A stretch of 64,000 nt of DNA from positions 1 to 64,000 of the forward strand of contig JAEUGX010000011.1 of assembly GCA_016795545.1 (NCBI GenBank). The letters are read 5' to 3'. Position 1 is the stretch's first letter. Every line of letters starts with the position of its first letter. Origin of the DNA: Opitutaceae bacterium. Its GTDB lineage: Bacteria > Verrucomicrobiota > Verrucomicrobiia > Opitutales > Opitutaceae. Positions 9,584 through 20,420 of the stretch are shown piece after piece. The position numbers and the translations under genes were made by a program. The notes beneath the pieces are model-generated. The model was not told the DNA's origin. It worked only from the letters and a program-made list of their open reading frames with translations, and ran no database searches.

Positions 9584-9750
9584 GCCGTCAACCTACGTCG
9601 AACGCTTCGCCACGGCAAGCGAGCCGTGGAATGTATTTGGATGCAGCCAGGATAATCAAAGGGGGAAACCCCGGAGTGCGGCCTGCGGACGCCTGATCGA
9701 TGCAATGCCGGACGGGCCGGGCCTTCAGACTCCGCGACCCGCCGCGCCAC

Positions 9751-10197
9751 TCAGTCGCGGCGGCTCGCAGGGTCCGGAAGGGTGCGGTAGAATCGGATCG
9801 GGTAATCGTCATCGATTACCTCGTCGAGGAAACGCTTGGCGGGGTCGGGCACCGGGATGGGGCGGAAACGATAGCCCTCCGGCGTGCGGGTGGCTTCAAA
9901 GGTGTAGCTATAATCCTTCGCGGCGGGATTCCAGTAGGCGAATTCGGTACGTTCGTCCCGCCATTCAGCCCGGCTCGCCCAGACCTCGAAAAAATCCGGC
10001 AGCCCCTCCAGGTCGGGATTATCCGGCAGCCCAACCGCCCGCAGCTTGGAAGTCGGGACCACGACATCGAAGGACGACTCCGGCGGCTGAGGCCGGCGCA
10101 TCGGCAAGAACAGAAATCCGATCCAGGCCAGGGCGAACACGCCGACCAGCCAGCCGGCGCGGGCCAGAGGTGAACGTTGTTGGGGAGCATCGGCCAT
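9751..10197 (-). CDS. Small membrane-anchored protein of unknown function
   Basis: I do not recognise this 148-residue protein. One transmembrane segment lies near residues 14-31 (WLVGVFALAWIGFLFL), followed by a hydrophilic domain of about 110 residues rich in Pro, Asp, Arg and aromatic residues, presumably periplasmic. There are no cysteines or obvious catalytic motifs. It starts 4 bases after the acpS stop, so the two are surely co-transcribed. The frame has good coding character and no competitor on the other strand. Confidence 0.7.
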   Translation of the reverse strand: MADAPQQRSPLARAGWLVGVFALAWIGFLFLPMRRPQPPESSFDVVVPTSKLRAVGLPDNPDLEGLPDFFEVWASRAEWRDERTEFAYWNPAAKDYSYTFEATRTPEGYRFRPIPVPDPAKRFLDEVIDDDYPIRFYRTLPDPASRRD

Positions 10198-10201
10198 GGC
10201 T

Positions 10202-10612
10202 TCAGCCGTGCTTGAGCAGCGCCGCGACCGCCATGGCGTGGGTATCCGTGTGGGAGAGGCTCACCCAGACGTGGGTGGCCCCGACGGTTCTGAGCAGGTC
10301 TCCGGCGCGCTCGTCGAGCCGGACCAGCGGCTCCTTGCGGGAGCCGTGATAGACGGAAACCGAAGTCCAGTGCAGGTGCTCTCCGATGCCGGTCGTAAAG
10401 CATTTCGAGACCGCCTCCTTTGCCGCCCACCGCGCGGCATAGTGCTTGTGCGGGTATTTCAGGCTGTTGCAGTAGACCTGTTCTTCCTCGGTGAAGACCC
10501 GCTTAAGAAAACGATCGCCATGCTTGTCGAGGACACCGCGGATGCGTTCGACCTCGATCAAGTCGCAGCCAAGTCCGACCAGGATGCCGCCCGGGGGAAG
10601 CGAAAGGGACAT
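10202..10612 (-). CDS. acpS: Holo-[acyl-carrier-protein] synthase
   Basis: Transfers 4'-phosphopantetheine from CoA to the serine of acyl carrier protein. It has 136 residues. The Mg-binding motif GCDLIEVERIR lies near residues 15-25, and the second signature WAAKEAVSKCF near 67-77. The C-terminal VSLSHTDTHAMAVA strand is also conserved. The protein is slightly longer than the usual 120-125 residues at the N-terminus (MSLSLPPGGI). It heads a two-gene unit with the small membrane protein and lies 86 bp after pdxJ, separated by a probable terminator. Confidence 0.96.
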   Translation of the reverse strand: MSLSLPPGGILVGLGCDLIEVERIRGVLDKHGDRFLKRVFTEEEQVYCNSLKYPHKHYAARWAAKEAVSKCFTTGIGEHLHWTSVSVYHGSRKEPLVRLDERAGDLLRTVGATHVWVSLSHTDTHAMAVAALLKHG

Positions 10613-10649
10613 GCAGCAAGTTGCGGGTAGCGAACCGTGGGTAGCGAGT

Positions 10650-10667
10650 AAAAAAGCGGCTGGCCGC
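10650..10667 (-). terminator. Probable intrinsic terminator after pdxJ
   Basis: On the minus strand GCGG-CCAG-CCGC is followed directly by six T residues, about 32 bases past the pdxJ stop. The stem is short (4 bp, extendable with mismatches), but the T run is clean. Confidence 0.5.
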
Positions 10668-10698
10668 CCGGGGGAAACCGACCGGATGCCGGCTGTGC

Positions 10699-11448
10699 CT
10701 ACGCTCCCGGATTCATCAGCGCCTTCATGGTCCGGACCGCCTCGTCGATGCCGGTGAAAAGGGCGCGGCTGATGATGCTGTGGCCGATGTTCAGTTCATG
10801 CAGGTGCGGCAGGGTGCGGATTTCAGCGATGTTGACGTAATTGATGCCATGACCGGCGTTGACAACGAGGCCGGCGGCATGGGCCCGATTGGCGCCCGTC
10901 ATCAGCCGGGCAAGCTCGGTCCCGCGGCCGGCGCCGTGGTAGGCATTGGCGTAAGCGCCGGTATGGAGCTCGACCCAGGGAGCGCCCAGCCGAGCCGAGA
11001 GATCGATTTGCGCGTCGTCAGGATCAATGAAAAGGCTGGTCTTGATGCCGGCGGCGTTCATCGCGTCGACCACGCGGGCAACCTTGTCGCGATTGCCGAC
11101 AACATCGAGTCCGCCTTCGGTGGTGACCTCCTCCCGGCTCTCGGGCACGAGGCACACGGAATGAGGTTTCAAGCGCAGAGCGAAGTCGGTCATGGCCGGC
11201 GTGCAGGCCATCTCGAGGTTGAGCCGCGTGGTCCGGGATTCACTCAGCCGGAGCACATCCTCATCCTGGATATGCCGGCGATCCTCCCGGAGATGGACGG
11301 TGATGCCATCGGCCCCGGCTTTCTCGCAGCGAAAGGCCAGTTCGACGGGATCGGGTTCGATGTTGCCGCCCCGGGTGGCCGCGGCCTGCCGATAGCGGGC
11401 CTGGCGCAGGGTGGCGCAATGGTCGATATTGACACCGAGCAGGATCAT
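10699..11448 (-). CDS. pdxJ: Pyridoxine 5'-phosphate synthase
   Basis: Condenses 1-deoxyxylulose 5-phosphate with 3-amino-2-oxopropyl phosphate in pyridoxal phosphate synthesis. It has 249 residues, a TIM barrel. The start at MILLGVNIDHCATLRQAR is the conserved N-terminus. GADGITVHLREDRRHIQ and the late VNAGHGINY are family signatures. The start was chosen on the family N-terminus; the frame continues 36 codons upstream without similarity. It is divergent from the VC0807-type gene across about 200 bp. Confidence 0.96.
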   Translation of the reverse strand: MILLGVNIDHCATLRQARYRQAAATRGGNIEPDPVELAFRCEKAGADGITVHLREDRRHIQDEDVLRLSESRTTRLNLEMACTPAMTDFALRLKPHSVCLVPESREEVTTEGGLDVVGNRDKVARVVDAMNAAGIKTSLFIDPDDAQIDLSARLGAPWVELHTGAYANAYHGAGRGTELARLMTGANRAHAAGLVVNAGHGINYVNIAEIRTLPHLHELNIGHSIISRALFTGIDEAVRTMKALMNPGA

Positions 11449-11652
11449 GGGGCGAGCAGCATACAAGCCTGAGGAAGGCTGAAAACCAGGAAAAAGAGGC
11501 GGGGATAGACCCGCGATTTCCCGGATCCCGGCCCGGGCAGACGGGACGCCGGTCAATCCGTCCCTTTCGCGCCCCTGGCGGACGCCCCTGGTCCGGGCAA
11601 GGGAGGGCGATTTCTCCTTCCAGTTTTCCCCGCTTCCACCTTCATTAGACGG

Positions 11653-12360
11653 ATGTCCGCCGCCCCGCCACCGAAGGAGAACCTGCTGATCAATATCGCC
11701 TGCAACGTGGTGGCCCCCTCGGTGATCCTGGCGAAGTTCAGCAAGCCGGAATGGTTGGGGCCGAAGCCAGGGCTGCTGATCGCGCTGTCATTCCCCTTGG
11801 CCTACGGCCTCTACGACCTGGCGCGGCGACGGAATTTCAACTTCCTGTCAGCGCTGGGATTCGTCAGCACGCTGGCGACCGGAGGGCTGGGGCTGTTGAA
11901 GCTACCGCCGTTCTGGTTTGCGGTGAAGGAGGCGGTGGTGCCGTCGCTGATCGGGTTGACGGTGATCGTGTCGCAATGGACGCGGAAGCCGCTGGTCCGC
12001 TCGCTGCTCTTCAATGACCAGGTAATCGACACGCCCCGCGTGGAGGCGGCCCTGGCGACCCACGGCCGGGGAAGCGACTTCCACCAGCTGCTGCTGCGTG
12101 CCAGCTGGCTGCTGGCGGGCTCGTTCTTCCTGAGCGCGCTGCTGAACTTCGGCCTGGCGCGGGTCATCATCAAGAGCCTGCCGGACACCCCGGAGTTCAA
12201 CGAGGAGCTCGGGCGCATGACGCTCTGGAGCTGGCCCGTCATCGTTTTTCCCAGCATGGCCATCATGCTGTTCGCGCTGTGGCGGCTGCTGAAGGGCCTC
12301 GAGGGCCTGAGCGGGCTGACGGTGGACGAGATCCTGCGGCAGCCGCCGCCCAAGAGCTAG
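11653..12360 (+). CDS. VC0807-family integral membrane protein
   Basis: Inner-membrane protein of 235 residues with five or six hydrophobic segments: about 10-28, 38-56, 65-82, 88-107, 145-168 and 190-212. The cytoplasmic-looking middle loop contains DTPRVEAALATHGRGSDFHQLL. The pattern of NVVAPSVIL, a PLAYGLYDL turn and the late NFGLA segment matches the VC0807 family, whose function is not established. It converges on citrate synthase with 38 bp between stops, which hold a 16-bp perfect GC palindrome (12372-12387). Confidence 0.75.
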   Translation: MSAAPPPKENLLINIACNVVAPSVILAKFSKPEWLGPKPGLLIALSFPLAYGLYDLARRRNFNFLSALGFVSTLATGGLGLLKLPPFWFAVKEAVVPSLIGLTVIVSQWTRKPLVRSLLFNDQVIDTPRVEAALATHGRGSDFHQLLLRASWLLAGSFFLSALLNFGLARVIIKSLPDTPEFNEELGRMTLWSWPVIVFPSMAIMLFALWRLLKGLEGLSGLTVDEILRQPPPKS

Positions 12361-12398
12361 GGTAACGAAGCGCGCGGCCGGCCGCGCCCTCCGGGAAA

Positions 12399-13694
12399 CT
12401 ACTTGCGGTTGGCGAGCGGCACGTAGGCGCGCTTGACCGGGCCCACGTAGATCTGCCGGGGGCGGTAGATGCGGCCCTTCGGATTGGACGCCACCTCGCG
12501 CCAGTTGGCGATCCAGCCGGGAGAGCGGCCGATGGCGAACATGACCGTGAACATGTTCGTCGGGATGCCGAGGGCGCGCATGATGATGCCGCTGTAGAAA
12601 TCGACGTTCGGGTACAGCTTGCGGGAGATGAAATAATCATCCTTGAGCGCGGCCTGCTCGAGGTTTTTGGCGATGTCGAGCAGGGGATCCGACTTGCCGA
12701 GCTTCTTGAGCACGACGTCGCACGCCTGGCCGATGATCTTCGCGCGAGGATCGAAGTTCCGGTAGACGGCGTGGCCGAAGCCCATGAGCCGGCTGCTCTT
12801 GCTGCCGCCCTTGGCCGCCTCGATGAAGCGGGTGCCATCGTCGTTCTCGTCGTGGATCGACTGGAGCATCTGCATCACCGCGGTGTTCGCACCGCCGTGC
12901 AGCGGACCCGAGAGGGCGTTGATGGCGGCGGCGAGGGAGGTGAAGAGATTGGCGCCGCTGGAGCCGACCATGCGCATGGTCGAGGTGCTGCAGTTCTGCT
13001 CGTGATCGGCGTGCATGAGCAGGATCAGGTTGAGCGCCTTGGCCACCTCGGGCAGCGCCGCGTATTCCTGATACGGCTCGGAGAACATCATGTGCAGGAA
13101 ATTATTGCAGAACGGCAGGTCCTTGGGATGGACGAAAGGCAGCCCCTTGTTGTGCCGGTAGATCATGGCCCCGATCGTGCGGATCTTCGAGATGGCCATG
13201 GCCGCGGCCAGGTCGAACTGCTGGAGATCCTTCTCGAAGTTGTTCGTGGCCAGCTGCGGGTAGTGGGCCGCGAGCGAGCCGACGATGGAGGACAGCATCG
13301 CCATCGGCGGCGCATCCTTCGGGAAACCCTCGAAGATACGCTGCATCTGCGTCTCGATGGCCGCGTTCTCACGCAGCAGCTGGCCAAAGGCCTTGCGCTG
13401 GGCGGCGTTGGGCAGCTCCCCGTAGATCACAAGGTAGGCGGTCTCGGGAAAATCGCTGTGTTCGGCCAGCTCCTCGATGGTGTAGCCGCGGTGCCGCAGC
13501 ACGCCGTTGTCGCCGTCGAGGTAGGTGATGGAACTCTCGCATGAGCCCGTGTTGCCGTAGCCCTGGTCGTAAAAGATGTAGCCGGTTTCCTTGCGCAGGT
13601 TGCGAGCGTCAATGGCCTTCTCCCCCTCCGTGCCGGTCATCACCGGGAAAGTGTGTTCCTTGTCGTCGATCTTGATTAGGGCGTGCTTTTGCAT
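12399..13694 (-). CDS. gltA: Citrate synthase (type II)
   Basis: Condenses oxaloacetate and acetyl-CoA at the entry to the TCA cycle. It has 431 residues, typical of the hexameric type II form. Catalytic elements: [32 protein letters not shown] (first catalytic His), [14 protein letters not shown] (second His; the usual Arg after it is Ala) and the late [11 protein letters not shown] with the catalytic Asp shortly before (NVDFYSG). The start is at [10 protein letters not shown]; the 17 codons upstream look like spacer. Transcribed alone; a long imperfect palindrome lies in the upstream region. Confidence 0.95.
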   Translation of the reverse strand: MQKHALIKIDDKEHTFPVMTGTEGEKAIDARNLRKETGYIFYDQGYGNTGSCESSITYLDGDNGVLRHRGYTIEELAEHSDFPETAYLVIYGELPNAAQRKAFGQLLRENAAIETQMQRIFEGFPKDAPPMAMLSSIVGSLAAHYPQLATNNFEKDLQQFDLAAAMAISKIRTIGAMIYRHNKGLPFVHPKDLPFCNNFLHMMFSEPYQEYAALPEVAKALNLILLMHADHEQNCSTSTMRMVGSSGANLFTSLAAAINALSGPLHGGANTAVMQMLQSIHDENDDGTRFIEAAKGGSKSSRLMGFGHAVYRNFDPRAKIIGQACDVVLKKLGKSDPLLDIAKNLEQAALKDDYFISRKLYPNVDFYSGIIMRALGIPTNMFTVMFAIGRSPGWIANWREVASNPKGRIYRPRQIYVGPVKRAYVPLANRK

Positions 13695-13735
13695 GGGGGG
13701 CGGGGTCGTACTAAAAATCCCGCAGCCACTGGCCA

Positions 13736-13786
13736 CGTAGCCCACCCCGGAGGGGCGGGGTCCCTGCGCTCCCGCGCAGGGCTACG
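13736..13786. repeat. REP-like long imperfect palindrome
   Basis: A 51-bp element bounded by CGTAGCCC and GGGCTACG. Inside it nest two hairpins, CCCCGGAGGGGCGGGG and CCCTGCGC-TCCC-GCGCAGGG. Its form, two stems within an outer inverted repeat placed between genes, is that of a REP/BIME-type dispersed element. Other copies are not seen in this window. Confidence 0.6.
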
Positions 13787-13957
13787 GAATTCTCTAACGT
13801 TCTCCGAAAGGCTAAAAGAACACAAAATAGGCCGCTTGCAAAGCAAAGCCTCGGTCCGTTTTTCGCTGTCCGGCAATCATTAGGACGGCATTGACCGTCC
13901 GACAGAAAATGTAAACGGGCTCAGCGCTCCCGGAGGCACCACGAAACGCGATGCGGT

Positions 13958-14686
13958 TCAATTCGCCTGCAGTTCCGGCACCGCGAACTCGGATGCGGGG
14001 ATGCGCTCGTTGAGGAGCACCTTGTCGAAGGCGATGACGTTGGTCTGGCCGCTTGGAGACTTGTTGATGACCTTGCGCGGAAACCGGATGCCATTGACGA
14101 GCATTTCGCCCTCCTCGCGGATCTCGGCGCCGCTCTCGGTCTCGGTCTTGACCAGCCGCCCCGTGGCCTTGTCGAAATAGCGTTGAAATACGATCGTGTC
14201 GTCGTGGTGGAAGGAAAGCTTCACGCAGGCGATGCCATCGACCGTGACCTCTCCGGCCACCGTGACGCGTCCGCCTTTCTTCTCGAGTCCGGCGAAAAAA
14301 TTGAGGTTTTCCCAGGTGTTGGCCCGGAGCCGCTTGACCTGGCTGGCGTCCAGGATGGTGACCTGCCACTGGGTGGGATTGGCGGGGTTCACCCGTTTCT
14401 GCCAGGCATCATAACCGTCGAGGGCGGTGACCTCGATGACCTTCGGCGCGGTGACGATGATCCGCTGCTGGTACGGCTTTTGGAACATGATCTCGGCCGG
14501 GAGCCGGGTGTTAGCATCCGCCTCCAGGGCGCCGATGAAGTGGATGCTGGTGACGGCCTTGAGCGCGTTCTCGGGTCCGAGGTAGGCCCGGGCCTTGGCG
14601 ATCCATTGTTCGGCCGTCTGGGCACCGGCCGGGGGGGCGACAAACGTCAGGAGGGCGGCGAGAACGGCGACGAAGCGGGCTTTCAT
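13958..14686 (-). CDS. LolA-like periplasmic/outer-membrane lipoprotein-sorting-type protein
   Basis: Exported protein of 242 residues. The start MKARFVAVLAALLTF opens a signal peptide cleaved after PPAGAQ. The mature part has the beta-rich layout of the LolA/LolB-like fold: repeated strands such as TRLPAEIMFQKPYQQRIIV, GYDAWQKRVNP and GEMLVNGIRFPRKV, with no catalytic motif. Family members of this kind are often annotated as outer membrane lipoprotein-sorting proteins, but substrate and partners are unknown. It lies between guaA and citrate synthase on the same strand, with separate spacers of over 100 bp. Confidence 0.65.
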   Translation of the reverse strand: MKARFVAVLAALLTFVAPPAGAQTAEQWIAKARAYLGPENALKAVTSIHFIGALEADANTRLPAEIMFQKPYQQRIIVTAPKVIEVTALDGYDAWQKRVNPANPTQWQVTILDASQVKRLRANTWENLNFFAGLEKKGGRVTVAGEVTVDGIACVKLSFHHDDTIVFQRYFDKATGRLVKTETESGAEIREEGEMLVNGIRFPRKVINKSPSGQTNVIAFDKVLLNERIPASEFAVPELQAN

Positions 14687-14802
14687 GCGAGGGAGTACGA
14701 CCCGTAAAAAAGAGGCGGGTGCCGGGTTTCGCAACGGGATTCTGCAGTCCGGAGGCTCGACTGCGCGGAACCGCGGCCGATCGGGGCTGCCCAGGCCCGC
14801 GC

Positions 14803-16341
<1,539 letters not shown>

Positions 16342-16530
16342 GCGGGAAGCTGGGCGAGTTTCCGGAGGAAAGAAATCAAAAAATCAGCGGGGACCGGAGG
16401 GCCTCCGAACGCACGGAAGCCGCGGAAGGCGAAACATGTCCAGCGGGAGTCCCAGCATCCGGAACCCTCGCCGCGACCGCGGCAAATCCACACCTTTCCC
16501 CGTCTTCCGCGGGCCCCCGCAAACCCGCCG

Positions 16531-16911
16531 TCAAAACTTCAGCCGCGTGTTGGCGTGGCCGCACTTGGGGCACGGGGCGAGCTCGGTGCCGATCTTTTCC
16601 GTGTAGAGGTGGTCGCACCGGATGCAGTGGAACGTGATCTTGCGGCGTTCCGCATCGAAGTAGGCGCGGTCCCGACGATCGTAGTAAACCCACAGGAAGC
16701 CGAAAAGACCCAGGACGACCAGGCCGTAGAGGATGACATCCCATGTGAAATCAGGCGGCACGACCACGTTGGGAAATTCATACGAAGGGGCGCGGGTGCC
16801 AAGGGGAAAGATTTCCGGCAGGCCTCGAAGCGCGCGAAGCCAAGGCGGCCAGACCAGGCGCGGGAATCCGCCTGGCGAAAAAAATGCGCCGTCCCTTGAC
16901 GGACGGCGCAT
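16531..16911 (-). CDS. Small membrane protein with C-terminal C4 zinc ribbon; start uncertain
   Basis: The recognisable protein is the C-terminal 80 residues or so: an acidic/aromatic segment (PPDFTWD), one transmembrane helix (VILYGLVVLGLFGFLWVYY), a basic linker and a zinc ribbon with CIRCDHLYT and CPKCGHANTRLKF. I know no function for it. The only ATG in reach (16911) lies inside the rplQ terminator stem, so the residues encoded there may not be translated. GTG codons at 16767 and 16761 are alternatives that would give about 78 residues. Cysteine spacing and good codon use make the C-terminal part convincing. Confidence 0.55.
   Translation of the reverse strand: MRRPSRDGAFFSPGGFPRLVWPPWLRALRGLPEIFPLGTRAPSYEFPNVVVPPDFTWDVILYGLVVLGLFGFLWVYYDRRDRAYFDAERRKITFHCIRCDHLYTEKIGTELAPCPKCGHANTRLKF
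16878..16909 (-). terminator. Intrinsic terminator of the ribosomal protein cluster
   Basis: On the minus strand a perfect 9-bp GC stem (GCGCCGTCC/GGACGGCGC, 6-base loop) is followed by A and then seven T residues. It begins 28 bases past the rplQ stop and closes the rpsL-rplQ cluster. Confidence 0.92.
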
Positions 16912-16936
16912 CGAGATTTGACCTGCGCGACCTGGT

Positions 16937-17437
16937 TCAGCCCTTGGCTTCGCCTTCGGCCTTGGGGGCTTCAGGCGCGGCTTCGGCGGCGGCCGGTTTG
17001 GCTTTCTTGGCGCCCTTCTTGCGGCTGGCGCCCCGCTTCTTGTAGCCCTCATCCTCGGCGGCCACGAACTCGATCAGCGCCATCTCGGCGGCGTCGCCGA
17101 TGCGCTGCGGGCCGAGCTTGTAGATGCGGGTGTAGCCGCCGCTGCGCTTCTCGAACTGCTTCACCTTCTCATTGAAGAGCAGGGTGATGGCGGACTCGTC
17201 GCGGATGTCCGTGAGGGCGATGCGGCGCAGGTGAATGGCGTCCTTCTTGTCGGCGGCAGCCGCGGCCTTCTTGGCCTTGGTGATGACCTTCTCGATGAAG
17301 GGGCGAAGGGCCTTGGCTTTCGTGAGCGTGGTCTGGATCCGACCGTGCTTGATGAGCGAAGCGCCCATGTTGGAAAGCATGGCGGCGCGGTGCTCGCGGG
17401 TGACGCCCAGGGAGGCGTGGTGTTTGTTGTGACGCAT
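16937..17437 (-). CDS. rplQ: 50S ribosomal protein L17 with long basic C-terminal tail
   Basis: Large-subunit protein near the exit tunnel. The core (about 1-125) begins MRHNKHHASLGVTREHRAAM, the canonical start. It has 166 residues compared with about 120-130 in most bacteria. The extra C-terminal 40 residues are Ala/Lys/Pro/Glu-rich (AAPEAPKAEGEAKG at the end), a composition shared with the S11 extension in this cluster. It is the last gene before the strong terminator and is separated from rpoA by a 170-bp spacer. Confidence 0.96.
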   Translation of the reverse strand: MRHNKHHASLGVTREHRAAMLSNMGASLIKHGRIQTTLTKAKALRPFIEKVITKAKKAAAAADKKDAIHLRRIALTDIRDESAITLLFNEKVKQFEKRSGGYTRIYKLGPQRIGDAAEMALIEFVAAEDEGYKKRGASRKKGAKKAKPAAAEAAPEAPKAEGEAKG

Positions 17438-17607
17438 TGGGTGGTTGGGTTATCGCTCCCCGATCGGCAATCCGGTCGCAGCGTTGGGCGGCAGCGGACG
17501 GCGCGAGGAACAGAATCTGCAGTGAGTGGTGCGAGCGGGCAGCGAGGGGAAGCAGGAGGGGCGCAGCGAGCATGCTCGCTGACCACTCCCGCTGGTCGCC
17601 GCTTCGC

Positions 17608-18609
17608 TCAGGCTTCCTTCTTGGTGTCGAGGAGTCGCTCGTCAAATTTCATGCCCAGGGAAAGACCGAGGGCCTCGAGCTTCTCTTTGATTTCGTTGAG
17701 CGACTTCTTGCCGAAGTTGCGGTACTTCAGCATTTCCTGCTCGGTCTTCATCGCCAGTTCGCCGACGGTGGTGATGTTGGCGTTGTTGAGGCAGTTGGCG
17801 GCGCGGACCGACAGTTCGATCTCGTTGACCGACATGTTGAGCAGCTTCCGGAGCTTGTTCTGCTCCTCGGAAACCTCCGCGGCCTGGCTCTCGAACTCGT
17901 ACGCCTCCTGCGAGACGCGATCGAACACGTCGAGGTGGTGCTTAAGGATCGAGGCCGACTGCTTGAGAGCGTCGTCCGGGGTGATGCGGCCGTCCGTCCA
18001 GACCTCGAGCACAAGCTTGTCGTAGTCCGTGATTTGGCCAACGCGGGTATTCTCGACAGCGTAGCGGACGAGGCGAACCGGGGAGAAGAGCGAGTCGATG
18101 GCGATGACGCCGATCGCCTGGTCTTCCTTCTTGTTGTTTTCGCCGGGGCAGTAGCCGCGGCCGGTCTTGATCTCGATCTCGGCCTCGAAGGCCCGCTTGG
18201 TGTCGAGCGTGCAGATGAGCTGCTCAGGATTGACGATCTTGATGTTGGCGTCGGGCTGGATGTCCGCGGCGGTGACGGGGCCCTCGCGGTTGACCTTGAG
18301 GCTGAGCTTCACCGGCTCCCGCTTCTCGGAGACGATGAGTATCTTCTTGAGGTTGAGGACGATATCGGTGACGTCTTCGACGACGCCGTCGATGCTCTGG
18401 AACTCGTGGTTGACGCCCTCAATCTTGATCGAGCTGATCGCGCTGCCTTCGATCGAGCTGAGCAGGACGCGACGGAGGGAGTTGCCGATGGTGTGGCCGT
18501 AGCCGGCCTCGAAGGGCTCGGCGATGAACTTGGCGTAGGTGCTGGTGGAGCCCTCCTCGACCTTGGTGAGTTTGGAGGGGATTTCGAATTTTCCGAGACG
18601 CTTGGGCAT
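17608..18609 (-). CDS. rpoA: RNA polymerase subunit alpha
   Basis: Scaffold for RNA polymerase assembly and the UP-element/activator contact. It has 333 residues. The N-terminal domain (about 1-235) shows YGHTIGNSLRRVLLSSIEGSAI and the assembly surface; the C-terminal domain (about 260-333) shows LSVRAANCLNNANITTVGEL, the DNA-binding helix-hairpin-helix. The position between rpsD and rplQ is the standard alpha-operon order. Confidence 0.98.
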   Translation of the reverse strand: MPKRLGKFEIPSKLTKVEEGSTSTYAKFIAEPFEAGYGHTIGNSLRRVLLSSIEGSAISSIKIEGVNHEFQSIDGVVEDVTDIVLNLKKILIVSEKREPVKLSLKVNREGPVTAADIQPDANIKIVNPEQLICTLDTKRAFEAEIEIKTGRGYCPGENNKKEDQAIGVIAIDSLFSPVRLVRYAVENTRVGQITDYDKLVLEVWTDGRITPDDALKQSASILKHHLDVFDRVSQEAYEFESQAAEVSEEQNKLRKLLNMSVNEIELSVRAANCLNNANITTVGELAMKTEQEMLKYRNFGKKSLNEIKEKLEALGLSLGMKFDERLLDTKKEA

Positions 18610-18698
18610 GTGAGTAATCTCCGTTTGATAGTTAGAATTGGATGGAGCGCAACCCCGCCCGCCTGCGCCCTGGGGGCGGCGGAACGAGGTTGGCGGAC

Positions 18699-19310
18699 TC
18701 AGAAGCGCGAGTAGTATTCGACGATGAGCTGCTCGTTGATCGAGGGCTCCATCTCGTCGCGGGTGGGCAGGCGGGTGACGGTGCCCTTGAGGGCCTCGTC
18801 ATTGCGGGTCAGCCAGCCGGGGACGACCCGGGCGCGGTTTTCTTCGATGGCGCGGGTGGCCAGCTGACGCGAGGAATTGACGGCCTTGATCTCGATCTCA
18901 TCGCCCTGGACGACATTGTAGCTGGCAATGTCGACCTTGTGTCCGTTGACGCGGACGTGGCCATGGTTCACGAGCTGGCGGGCCGCGGCGCGGCTCTTGG
19001 CGAAGCCGAGGAGGTAGACGACGCTGTCGAGGCGGGTTTCCAGCAGCTGGAGGAAACGCTCGCCGGTGACGCCGCGCTCCTTCTTCGCAATGGCGAACAC
19101 GCGGCGGAACTGGCGTTCAAGCAGGCCGTAGATGAAGCGGAGCTTCTGCTTCTCGGCCAAGCCGACGGCGTATTCGGACAGCTTGCGACGGGACTTCGGG
19201 CCGTGCTGGCCCGGCGGGAAATTGCGGCGTTCGAGCACCTTCGGCGAACCAACGATGTATTGGCCGAAACGACGGCTGACGCGGGTAGAGGGTCCGGTAT
19301 AGCGAGCCAT
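18699..19310 (-). CDS. rpsD: 30S ribosomal protein S4
   Basis: Primary 16S rRNA-binding protein and, in many bacteria, the translational repressor of the alpha operon. It has 203 residues. It starts MARYTGPSTRVSRRFG; the S4 RNA-binding domain is visible at about 92-155 (ETRLDSVVYLLGFAKSRAAARQ shortened here as LDSVVYLLGFA, then VNHGHVRVNG). No CxxC zinc motif is present, so this is the zinc-free form. The spacer before it carries one of the short-period repeats. Confidence 0.97.
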   Translation of the reverse strand: MARYTGPSTRVSRRFGQYIVGSPKVLERRNFPPGQHGPKSRRKLSEYAVGLAEKQKLRFIYGLLERQFRRVFAIAKKERGVTGERFLQLLETRLDSVVYLLGFAKSRAAARQLVNHGHVRVNGHKVDIASYNVVQGDEIEIKAVNSSRQLATRAIEENRARVVPGWLTRNDEALKGTVTRLPTRDEMEPSINEQLIVEYYSRF

Positions 19311-19320
19311 GGAGGGATCC

Positions 19321-19352
19321 TAAATTTGAGATTTGAGATTTTAAGTTTGAGC
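19321..19352. repeat. Short-period spacer repeat, rpsK-rpsD
   Basis: AT-rich run made of near-copies of TTTGAGA (TTTGAGATTTGAGA, then TTTTAAGTTTGAG) in an otherwise GC-rich region. It is one of eight such word-like tracts in ribosomal gene spacers of this window. Confidence 0.7.
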
Positions 19353-19365
19353 TGGCGCGTCGTGC

Positions 19366-19969
<604 letters not shown>

Positions 19970-19987
19970 GGAGGTAAGGGTTGGAGG

Positions 19988-20368
19988 TTAGGCTTCTTTG
20001 GCCTTGGTGACGCCGACGGTCTTGCGCGGGCCCTTGCGGGTACGGGCGTTGGTGCTGGTGCGCTGGCCGCGGACCGGGAGGCTGCGGCGGTGGCGAATGC
20101 CACGGTAGCAGTTGATCGCCTGCAGGCGCTTGAGGTTGCCCGCGATCTCACGGCGGAGGTCGCCCTCGACCACCCACTTGTTGTCGGTGATCACGTGGAG
20201 AATCTTGTTCAGCTGTTCCTCGGAGAGGTCCGAGGCACGCATGTTGGCATCGAGGCCGGCGGCCGCGATGATGAGGTCGGCCCGCGCGGGGCCAATGCCG
20301 TAGATGTAACGGAGGGAGTATCCGATCTTCTTTTTGGCGGGGAGTTCGACGCCGAGGAGACGAGGCAT
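19988..20368 (-). CDS. rpsM: 30S ribosomal protein S13
   Basis: Head protein of the 30S subunit that bridges to the 50S and contacts P-site tRNA. It has 126 residues, starts [20 protein letters not shown] and ends in the basic tail expected for tRNA contact ([14 protein letters not shown]). [20 protein letters not shown] is the conserved C-terminal signature. Only 52 bp separate it from map, so infA and rpmJ, which usually sit here, are absent. Confidence 0.98.
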   Translation of the reverse strand: MPRLLGVELPAKKKIGYSLRYIYGIGPARADLIIAAAGLDANMRASDLSEEQLNKILHVITDNKWVVEGDLRREIAGNLKRLQAINCYRGIRHRRSLPVRGQRTSTNARTRKGPRKTVGVTKAKEA

Positions 20369-20420
20369 AGGATGGGTGGTTAAGTTATGTTGAAAGGTGT
20401 GGAAGCGGGAAAGGAAACGT

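Noticed and set aside
12372..12387. 16-bp perfect GC palindrome between the VC0807-type gene and gltA
   Set aside because: No loop and no T tract; not enough evidence to call it a terminator.
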